18,964 bases of DNA from Verrucomicrobia subdivision 3 bacterium UBA7542. GTDB taxonomy: Bacteria; Verrucomicrobiota; Verrucomicrobiia; Limisphaerales; UBA11358. This document shows, piece after piece, positions 9,101 to 14,589 of the stretch. The DNA is taken from positions 1-18,964 of the forward strand of contig DLMG01000104.1 of the NCBI GenBank assembly GCA_002479245.1, read 5' to 3'. Both the position numbers and the translations under genes were made by a program. The number at the start of each line of letters is the position of its first letter. The stretch's first letter is position 1. The notes below the pieces were generated by a model that saw nothing but the letters and a program-made list of their open reading frames with translations, was not told the origin of the DNA and did no database searches.

Positions 9101-9273
9101 TGCAACCGCGCCACCACCGGCGGAACATGGCCGTATAGAAACTGCCGGTCGGCCGCAAAACCCGGATGGACGGTGCCGAAAAACAGCACCAAGCCAATGC
9201 CGATGGCAGTCAATAAAAGCCGGGGTTTCAATGCAAAGTGCGACTTATTGAAAAGGTCAGGTTTAATCCACAT
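6196..9273 (-). CDS. Secreted S53 (sedolisin/kumamolisin-type) serine-carboxyl peptidase
   Basis: A 1025-residue exported protease precursor. Signal peptide about 1-41; pro-kumamolisin activation domain about 45-195 ('YDPASTNFHKFLLPAEFAARFGPTEEDY' region); S53 catalytic domain about 220-580. The catalytic residues are all visible: E295 and D299 (NDEVALD), oxyanion D375 (SSGDGD) and Ser493 (GTSCAAP). The calcium-site region 'FHDITTGNN' (539-547) and 'GYDLCTGWGTPMG' (561-573) follow. Next come two homologous beta-sandwich modules of about 100 residues (588-690 and 694-797), a 'NGGFETGDFTSW' carbohydrate-binding-like jelly roll (about 800-947) and a C-terminal fibronectin-like tail ending 'FYRIQLLP'. 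The family cuts proteins at acidic pH, which fits degradation of extracellular protein. ATG start with an AT-rich upstream region and no clear Shine-Dalgarno site. Confidence 0.93.
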   Translation of the reverse strand: MWIKPDLFNKSHFALKPRLLLTAIGIGLVLFFGTVHPGFAADRQFLYGHVPPVVARLQPVGRLPDTNCLNLTIGLPLRNQVELDELLRQLYDPASTNFHKFLLPAEFAARFGPTEEDYQAVQDFVRSNGLVVTGTYNNRVVLDIQGRVADVERAFQVNLRIYRHPFEARDFFAPDTEPSLPANLRVTSIEGLSDYSRPRRADIRVKAPKVRPLSFNGSGPGQEYAGNDFRNAYVPGTALTGAGQTVALLEYSDYFPVDITNYENVVGATIGITNYVPLTNVVVGSSTPSTANNDEVALDIEMAIAMAPQLSRVIVYEKNTVSSSLLNQIATDNLAKQVSSSWMVGKWSSSTATNYDSILKNMATQGQSYFQSSGDGDAYTGAQPLDSGTTVPADSPYATIVGGTTLTMNGSGASWSSEMVWNYNLNGIPNEGSGGGISSYYPIPYWQTNVSMANNGGSTAKRNIPDVALTADNIFVSYDDGDDSGTDYFMGTSCAAPLWAGFCALVNQQSTASNPTNFVGFLNPALYAIGTSAGYGNYFHDITTGNNIGTNTPGLFYATDGYDLCTGWGTPMGQSLIDALAGPPDVLIITPASGFNAYGAIGGPFAVTAQTFLLTNSGAASLNWQIGSTSSWLNVSSSSGTLAVAGQTSVTVGLNSAASNLVAGTYVANVWFTNQTSGIVQNRQFTLQVVQPLVITPATGFTATGPVGGPFSVTTQNFSLTNIGTTSLNWSIINTSLWLNASPTSGTLAPNGAAATVTVSLNSTANSLAVGSYTASLWFSNQTTHVAQPLWFNLTVSAPELIQNGGFETGDFTSWTVSNNDGYNYVDDGTLTEGAISPHSGTYFAAFGQYSADGLCTISQTLPTVAGRPYLLSFWWESVNYFGNGTVPNEFEVVWNGITQLDQIDSGAFGWTNQIFILTATGPSTTLLFGFADDNSYLVLDDVSVTQAPAPALQTPTKTADSINLNWSAMAGLNYQVQYTTNLVAQPDWINLGGVVNATGSTVSLTDTNAIANSPQRFYRIQLLP
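6883..7512 (-). repeat. Two tandem homologous beta-sandwich modules in the S53 peptidase
   Basis: Module 1 (7204-7512) and module 2 (6883-7194) both begin 'ITPA(S/T)GF', continue with 'GGPF(A/S)VT', 'SLNW', a 'WLN' motif and 'SGTLA', and end with 'WF(T/S)NQT'. This is an intragenic duplication. The pattern resembles BACON/Ig-like modules used as spacers or for binding in secreted enzymes. Confidence 0.85.
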
Positions 9274-9579
9274 TATTTTATTTATAAATCACATGGCGTT
9301 CCAAGAATTAAGAGAAAAACGCCAAGTTTGGTTGCAATCTATATGCGATTAATCTGAAAAGCAAATTGCCCCCCTGCCAGGCGGTACCTTAATTTATCAC
9401 GGAGGGCGGATTGTCCTCAATCCGCAGCGGCTGGATTTGTCGGGCGTGCTGCGAGTTGGGACAACTCGCGCTCCGGTTCTCAGCTTAAAATTCAAATTAG
9501 GGGCACTAGCCGTTGCCACGCGTTGTCAGCTTCGCCGAATAAATTTGCCCATTTGCCCGCTCATTACTAACGTCCTGTC
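9274..9579. other. Divergent intergenic region between S53 peptidase and MBL hydrolase
   Basis: About 306 bp with no credible gene. The S53 side (9274-9360) is AT-rich and carries an inverted pair TGGCGTT (9294-9300) / AACGCCA (9318-9324) in the leader of the peptidase gene. The right part holds the double-hairpin repeat at 9401-9475. Both neighbouring promoters must lie here, but I see no convincing -35/-10 pair for either. Confidence 0.6.
9401..9475. repeat. Double-hairpin intergenic repeat
   Basis: Two perfect 7-bp hairpins lie side by side: GCGGATT (9406-9412) / AATCCGC (9419-9425) with a 6-base loop, and GCGAGTT (9451-9457) / AACTCGC (9463-9469) with a 5-base loop. The two share a layout, with the loops GTCCTC and GGGAC flanked by ATT/AAT and GTT/AAC, which suggests an element made from related halves. 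It is non-coding, upstream of the MBL hydrolase gene. Confidence 0.6.
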
Positions 9580-10362
9580 GTGGCCGTCAAATTCACCATT
9601 CTTGGCAGCGGTTCCGGCGGCAATTGCGCCTACCTCGAAACCGATGAAACAAGGATACTGGTGGACGCCGGGTTCAGTCCGCGCCAAATCCGCCAGCGGC
9701 TCGCCACCATCAGTCGCGTGCCGGAAAATCTCACCGCCATCCTGGTCACGCACGAACATTCCGACCACGTCCAGGGATTGATCGGCATCGCCGCCAAACT
9801 GAACATCCCGATTTATTGCAACCGCGCCACGAAGGAAGCGTTTGAATTTCAATTGGAGACCAAATTTAACTGCCACCTTTTCAACACCGGCGCGAGCTTT
9901 GAAATCGGCGACCTGCTCGTGGACACGTTTGCCATACCGCATGATGCCCAGGACCCCGTCGGTTACTTGCTGCGCACGCCCGCTGGCAACATCGCCTTCG
10001 TCACCGACCTCGGCCACATGACGAAACTGGTGCTCGAACGCATCCGTCCGGCGAATGTCCTCGTGCTCGAATCCAATCACGACGTGAAGATGCTTCAAGA
10101 TTGCCCGCGCCGCTCGTGGAGTCTCAAGCAGCGCATCCTTGGCCGTCACGGCCATCTCTCGAACGAGGCCGCCGCCGAAGCCGCCGCGCAAATCATGTCC
10201 GCTGAACTGCGCCACCTTTACCTCGCCCACCTGAGCCGCGAGTGTAACAAGCCCGAACTGGCGCATTACGTCATGAACGAGCGCCTCCACCAAATCGGCG
10301 CCACCCACGTTCGACTTCAAACCGCCGCGCAGGATGTGCCGTGTGCGACTTTGGTTCTGTAG
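9580..10362 (+). CDS. WalJ/YycJ-type metallo-beta-lactamase-fold hydrolase
   Basis: A 260-residue cytoplasmic MBL-fold protein. The metal-binding motif THEHSDH is at residues 57-63 (H58, H60, D62, H63), after the N-terminal 'ILGSGSGGNCAYLE'. Later motifs fit the YycJ/WalJ branch: 'NIAFVTDLGHMT', 'VLESNHDVKML', 'GRHGHLSNEAAAE' and 'LYLAHLSRECNKPELA'. Members are annotated as phosphoesterases or exonucleases acting on DNA; the exact substrate is uncertain. It starts with GTG at 9580, with no clear Shine-Dalgarno site. The SpoU-type methyltransferase follows on the same strand, separated by a 255-bp gap filled with a repeat, so the two are not tightly coupled. Confidence 0.9.
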   Translation: MAVKFTILGSGSGGNCAYLETDETRILVDAGFSPRQIRQRLATISRVPENLTAILVTHEHSDHVQGLIGIAAKLNIPIYCNRATKEAFEFQLETKFNCHLFNTGASFEIGDLLVDTFAIPHDAQDPVGYLLRTPAGNIAFVTDLGHMTKLVLERIRPANVLVLESNHDVKMLQDCPRRSWSLKQRILGRHGHLSNEAAAEAAAQIMSAELRHLYLAHLSRECNKPELAHYVMNERLHQIGATHVRLQTAAQDVPCATLVL

Positions 10363-10374
10363 AGCTAAATTCCC

Positions 10375-10521
10375 AGCGCCGTAGGCGCGACATCTTTGTA
10401 GTATCTTAGCCCATTCGAAATTAGCTCCGTGGGAGCGGCATATTCCCTGGCTATTTCGCTCCTACGGAGCTTGATTCATTTTTGAAATCCTATTCTACAA
10501 ATATGCCGCGCCTACGGCGCT
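10375..10521. repeat. Nested inverted repeat, intergenic
   Basis: The outer arms are about 30 bp (10375-10404 and 10492-10521) and nearly perfectly complementary; both begin as GCGCCGTAGGCGCG when read inward. The inner arms are 15 bp (10423-10437 and 10457-10471) with one mismatch. Inner and outer arms are related to each other, sharing 'GC-CCGT-GG-GCG(G/A)CAT'. The element therefore looks built from three or four copies of a roughly 30-bp palindromic unit. It fills the gap between the MBL hydrolase and SpoU genes and could form a long cruciform or RNA hairpin. Confidence 0.75.
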
Positions 10522-10617
10522 GTTCTTACCCGCAAATCGGATTCATCCGATTCACAACGAAAATTTACCGGAATTTTCTCCTTTGCGATTCAACCTGGCC
10601 ACGCAAAAATCCTCGAA

Positions 10618-11484
10618 ATGTTCCACGTTCAAAAAATTTCCTCGCTCGATCTGCCCGAACTCGCGCCGTATCGCACGATGCGCCGGCCGCTGGAGCATGA
10701 GCGGCAGGGCATCTTCGTGGCCGAAGGCGAAAAAGTCGTGCGCCGCCTGCTCGAAAGCCGTTTTGAAGTCGTCTCCGTCCTGCTGCCCGAAAAACACCTG
10801 GAGGCATTCCGCCCGCTGCTCGAAGCGCGCCCGGAAAATCTCACTGTTTATCTCGCGGATAAAAAGCTGCTCGAGCAGCTCATCGGTTTCTCGATGTATC
10901 AAGGCCATCTCGCCATTGGAAAGATTCCCCCATCCGCTTCGCTCGACGACATTTTGTCGAAAAATCCAAAACCGCTGTTGCTTGTCGCCGTGGATGCGCT
11001 GACGAGCGCCGAAAATCTCGGCGCGCTGGCGCGCAATTGCGTCGCCTTCGGCGTGCAGGCGCTGATCGTTGGCGAAACTTCCAGCAGCCCGTTTTTGCGC
11101 CGCGCCGTCCGCAATTCCATGGGCACGATTTTGCAGTTGCCGGTCATCGAACTGGCGAAACTCGGCCAGCGGCATCAGTTCACCGCCAAACCGCATACCA
11201 CGGCCCAAACGCTCGTTGAATGCCTGAAGGACCTTCGCGCTCGCGGCGTCCGCTGTATCGCCGCGCATCCGCACACAAATAAAAAATCCCTGTCGCAGGC
11301 GGATTTTTCCAGCGATTGCTGCATCGTCTTCGGCAGCGAAGGCGAAGGCATTTCCGCGCCAGTCCTGGAAACTTGCGATGAAGCGGTGGCCATTCCCATG
11401 CCACCCACGGTGGATTCGCTCAACGTGGGGGCCGCGGCGGCGGTTTTTCTCTACGAAGTCGCGCGCCAGCGCGGGAAGACATAA
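10618..11484 (+). CDS. SpoU/TrmH-family RNA 2'-O-methyltransferase
   Basis: A 288-residue SPOUT-class enzyme that methylates a ribose 2'-OH in rRNA or tRNA using S-adenosylmethionine. The N-terminal substrate-binding domain (about 1-100) contains 'FVAEGEKVVRRLLES'. The three SpoU motifs follow: motif 1 'AENLGALARNCVAFG' (131-145), motif 2 'VFGSEGEGIS' (237-246) and motif 3 'IPMPPTVDSLNVGAAAAVFLYE' region (259-280), with the knot-forming SAM site. It has the usual length and an ATG start. The target nucleotide cannot be deduced. It converges with glnE; 85 bp occupied by an 8-bp repeat element separate the two genes. Confidence 0.92.
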   Translation: MFHVQKISSLDLPELAPYRTMRRPLEHERQGIFVAEGEKVVRRLLESRFEVVSVLLPEKHLEAFRPLLEARPENLTVYLADKKLLEQLIGFSMYQGHLAIGKIPPSASLDDILSKNPKPLLLVAVDALTSAENLGALARNCVAFGVQALIVGETSSSPFLRRAVRNSMGTILQLPVIELAKLGQRHQFTAKPHTTAQTLVECLKDLRARGVRCIAAHPHTNKKSLSQADFSSDCCIVFGSEGEGISAPVLETCDEAVAIPMPPTVDSLNVGAAAAVFLYEVARQRGKT

Positions 11485-11497
11485 AGCGGGAAGAATT

Positions 11498-11577
11498 AGA
11501 GTGATGGAGTGTTGGATTACTGGAGTGACGCGATTGCGGAGTTCAATATCCCATTGCTCCATCACTCCATTACTCCG
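11498..11577. repeat. 8-bp unit repeat with inverted halves between spoU-type gene and glnE
   Basis: The right half has three perfect tandem 8-mers ATTGCTCC, ATCACTCC, ATTACTCC (11553-11576). The left half has the opposite-orientation units GGAGTGTT, GGATTACT, GGAGTGAC (11506-11529). A perfect 11-bp inverted pair (11499-11509 / 11557-11567) allows a hairpin that could act as a bidirectional terminator for the converging genes. The glnE stop codon (11570-11572) lies inside the outermost right unit. Confidence 0.65.
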
Positions 11578-14575
11578 CTTTGAACACCTTCCCGTAAACC
11601 TCGCGAATGGCCTTGCGCCATTTCACCAGCGCCTTTCCAAATTCCTCCGGCGTGGCAAAACCACACCGCACCGAGACGCGATAATACGGCGCGGGATCGT
11701 CCGGCAAAACCGTTTCACCTTCGTAACTCCAGCGGCGTAAAATACCCTCGACGCGCCGCAGCTTGCGGTAATTTTCCAGCAGCTTGTCCGCGTCTGGCAG
11801 CACTCCGTCATCGCGCGCCCGTTCGAGCGCGCGCAGGGTGTTTGCCTCCTGCCAGCCATTTTCCAGACACAAAACCTGGGCGATGAATTCCGCATCCATC
11901 AAACCGCCTTTGCCGGTTTTGATGGCCAGGTTGTCTTGACCATGCGGCGTGCGCTCTTTCTCGATGCGCAGCCGCATCTGGTGAATTTGCTTTTTCCAGT
12001 CAGGAACGAAACAGGCAGGCAAGGTGGGACAGGCATCCTGCCTGTCATTTCGTTTTAATGTTTTAGACAGGCTGGAAGCCTGTCCCACTTTCGAGAAATC
12101 CGTCAATCCGGCAACCAACCCCTGAAACTTTTCGCCCAGCGCAAAATTTCCGGCCACGGGTCGCGTGCGCGTAAGCGCCTGAATTTCCCAAAGCTGCGCC
12201 CGCTGCCGGTAATATTCCTCGTAAGCCGCCAGCGTGTTGACCAGCAAACCTTTCTCGCCGTCGGGACGCAACCGCGCGTCGGTGTGAAATACCATCCCCT
12301 GCTCCGTCCGGCGCGACAGCAATTCCTTCATATTCACGGCCAGCCGCTGCAACTTCGGCAGTTCTTTCGCCCCGGCATCCGTGACAAACAGGATGTCCAG
12401 GTCGGAACCGTAATCAATTTCACCCCCGCCCAGTTTGCCGAGACCGATGACGACAAACGGCGGCATCCGGATTTTGTTTTTGCGCATGACAACTTCAAGC
12501 GCGTATTGCAGGCAGGCGTCGGCGAGCGCGGAAAGTTCGGCGAGATTTTCCTCGAAATCGGCAAGGCCCAGGATGTCGCGCAAACCGAGGCGCATCAATT
12601 CAGCTTCATGATAGCGGCGCAGCCAGAGAAATTGATCTTCGTCGTCGAGTCCGTGGCGCAAATCCTTCAAAATCTCCGGCGCCATTTTGCGCTGGCGCAG
12701 GCGCCCGCCGGCCACAAAATCGTCAATTAAATCCGGATCGCGAATGGCGGCCTCGGCCAGAAATTCGGAACGGTCGAACAGCAACAGCATCAACTCAAAC
12801 GCCGCCGGGTTGCCGTGCCACATCTCCAGCAACGCCGCAGGTGAGCCGTAGGCCTCCAGATAACTGTCCAGCCGCGTCACGACGCGGTCGGGATCGGAAA
12901 GAACTGGGGATTGTGGAAAAACTTTGGACTCTGGACTCCGGACTCTGGACTTTGCCTTAGGACAAAGAGCCAGGAATTTCAGAATCAACTGCCGGGCCAG
13001 TTCCGTCGTGCGCGGCGAGACGTGGACGTAACCCGGACCTTCGGCAAATTCCTTGAGCAGGCGAAACGCCGTCTCCGGGTCGCGGAACGAATGCGCCGCG
13101 AGCAGGTTATTCCATTCCGCCTCCGCGCCGTCGAATTCCGGCGGCAGACCGGCCGGTGCCTGGGGCAATTCCGCCTTCAGCAACCGGTCATAAACCCGCC
13201 GCACATTGCCGGTGTGCAATTGCAGCGCCGTCTCGAATTCCGCCAGCGACTTGAAACCCATCAGCCCCGCCAGCCTTAGTTGCGCCGGGCGATCGGCGGG
13301 AATGACATGCGTTTGTTGATTGTCCTCCATTTGCAGGCGATGCTCGACATCGCGGAGAAACCGGTAGGCGGCATCGAGTTGTTGCGCATCCTCATCCGTG
13401 AGCAATTGGTACTGCGCCAGTTTGGCGAGGCACGGGAGCGTTTGCGCGGTTTGCAAAAATGGCAGCCGGCCCGCGTGCAAAATTTGCAGCGATTGGGCGA
13501 TGAATTCAATTTCCCGGATGCCGCCGCGCCCCAGTTTGACGTTGCGCTCCAGTTCATCCTCGCCCACCACTTCCTTTTCGATCCGGTCCTTGACTGCGGC
13601 GACTTCCCGGAGCACGTCGGCGCTTAGCAAAGGCGGAAACCGGAAGGGCTGGATCATTTCGAGGAACTCGGCGGCCAGACCTTCGTCGCCGGCAACACCC
13701 CGCGTCTTGATGAGCATCATCCGCTCCCAGGTCTGTCCCCATTCCGTGTAATAATTCTCATAGCTTTCAAGCGAACGGCTCAGTGGCCCGGCGTCACCTT
13801 CGGGTCGCAATCGCAAATCAATGCGGAACAACATCCCGTCCGGCGTCACGCGGGAGACTTCGGCAATGAAAGCTTCGGCGAGCTTGTTGAAAAATTGGCG
13901 GTTCGACATCGTGGCGCGCTGCGCTTTTTTCTTCGCCGGCGGTGCTTTGAACACTTCGCCCTCATCGCTATGGAGGAACAGCACGTCCACGTCGGAGCTG
14001 TAATTGAGTTCCTGCCCGCCAAGCTTGCCCAGGCCGAGCACACAAGATTCCGTGCGCTGCCAGTTCCCCTCCGCATCCTGATGAAAAGGCTGGCCGAATC
14101 GCCCGGTGAATTGCTGCCGGCAAATCCGCCACACGGCGTCAAGGCACACGTCGGCCAGGTCCGATATTTCGCGGGTGATTTCAACCACGTTGCTGAGGCG
14201 GGCAAGGTCGCGCGCGGCGATGCGCAGCATTTCGCGCTGCTTGAAGCGGCGCAGTTCCGCCAGCGCGCCGGCGTAATCGCGCGCATCCAGTTTAGGTTTC
14301 AACCCGCTTTCGATCTCGCGTCGAATGCCATCTGCGCGGCGTGGAAATTTAAGCTGCTCGATGTCAAGCGCCGACAGCCAATCGGGATTCGCGACCAGCA
14401 AATTGCCGAGTGCCTGTGAACCGCTCAACAGTACAACCACAACGCGAATCTGATCGGCGGAAATTTTTTCGAGTTGGGGGCCGGCGCCCGTCGCGACGAG
14501 CAAATCGAGGAAATGTTTGACCCGGGCCGGATCGGCGGAAGTTCCGGCCAGTTTTTGCCAGTCCGATTTTTTCAT
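11570..14575 (-). CDS. glnE: Glutamine synthetase adenylyltransferase/deadenylase GlnE
   Basis: A bifunctional enzyme that adds AMP to, or removes it from, glutamine synthetase to tune nitrogen assimilation. It has two homologous nucleotidyltransferase halves. In the N-terminal half 'GLGKLGGQELNYSSDVDV' (181-198) carries D195 and D197; in the C-terminal half 'GLGKLGGGEIDYGSDLDI' (711-728) carries D725 and D727. Each is followed by a DUF/HD-like helical region ('RGGIREIEFIAQ' at 350-361; 'GKGGLMDAEFIAQ' at 888-900). All key acidic residues are present, so both activities are likely. At 1001 residues it is longer than the E. coli enzyme, partly through two repeat-derived inserts at 541-556 and 829-851. 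It lies 14 bp downstream of a glycosyltransferase gene and probably shares its transcript. The extreme C-terminus is set by a repeat-borne stop codon. Confidence 0.94.
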   Translation of the reverse strand: MKKSDWQKLAGTSADPARVKHFLDLLVATGAGPQLEKISADQIRVVVVLLSGSQALGNLLVANPDWLSALDIEQLKFPRRADGIRREIESGLKPKLDARDYAGALAELRRFKQREMLRIAARDLARLSNVVEITREISDLADVCLDAVWRICRQQFTGRFGQPFHQDAEGNWQRTESCVLGLGKLGGQELNYSSDVDVLFLHSDEGEVFKAPPAKKKAQRATMSNRQFFNKLAEAFIAEVSRVTPDGMLFRIDLRLRPEGDAGPLSRSLESYENYYTEWGQTWERMMLIKTRGVAGDEGLAAEFLEMIQPFRFPPLLSADVLREVAAVKDRIEKEVVGEDELERNVKLGRGGIREIEFIAQSLQILHAGRLPFLQTAQTLPCLAKLAQYQLLTDEDAQQLDAAYRFLRDVEHRLQMEDNQQTHVIPADRPAQLRLAGLMGFKSLAEFETALQLHTGNVRRVYDRLLKAELPQAPAGLPPEFDGAEAEWNNLLAAHSFRDPETAFRLLKEFAEGPGYVHVSPRTTELARQLILKFLALCPKAKSRVRSPESKVFPQSPVLSDPDRVVTRLDSYLEAYGSPAALLEMWHGNPAAFELMLLLFDRSEFLAEAAIRDPDLIDDFVAGGRLRQRKMAPEILKDLRHGLDDEDQFLWLRRYHEAELMRLGLRDILGLADFEENLAELSALADACLQYALEVVMRKNKIRMPPFVVIGLGKLGGGEIDYGSDLDILFVTDAGAKELPKLQRLAVNMKELLSRRTEQGMVFHTDARLRPDGEKGLLVNTLAAYEEYYRQRAQLWEIQALTRTRPVAGNFALGEKFQGLVAGLTDFSKVGQASSLSKTLKRNDRQDACPTLPACFVPDWKKQIHQMRLRIEKERTPHGQDNLAIKTGKGGLMDAEFIAQVLCLENGWQEANTLRALERARDDGVLPDADKLLENYRKLRRVEGILRRWSYEGETVLPDDPAPYYRVSVRCGFATPEEFGKALVKWRKAIREVYGKVFKAE
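12024..12088 (-). repeat. Inverted-repeat element embedded in glnE
   Basis: The 23-bp arms 12024-12046 and 12066-12088 match at 21 of 23 positions. Each arm is itself a small hairpin (GACAGGCA-TCC-TGCCTGTC and GACAGGCT-GGA-AGCCTGTC). The two arm differences compensate within each small hairpin. The element is read in frame as 'VGQASSLSKTLKRNDRQDAC' and following residues (829-851), between conserved segments of the C-terminal half. I recall this 'GGGACAGGC-TCC' family as widely dispersed in verrucomicrobial and planctomycete genomes. Confidence 0.85.
12922..12955 (-). repeat. Heptanucleotide tandem repeat (CTYTGGA) embedded in glnE
   Basis: Units CTTTGGA, CTCTGGA, CTCCGGA, CTCTGGA and CTTTG run in tandem. 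They are translated on the minus strand as 'AKSRVRSPESKV' (residues 541-552), at the junction between the two halves of GlnE. It is the same repeat unit as the tract in the exporter-acyltransferase linker at 1701-1730. Confidence 0.85.
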
Positions 14576-14589
14576 GCGACGAGCGCGCG

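Noticed and set aside
9526..10320. Minus-strand 264-codon frame opposite the MBL hydrolase
   Set aside because: It is a shadow of a gene with clear THEHSDH and YycJ motifs on the plus strand.
10552..11565. Minus-strand 337-codon frame opposite the SpoU methyltransferase
   Set aside because: The plus-strand frame has all three SpoU motifs. The antisense frame has biased composition and no motif.
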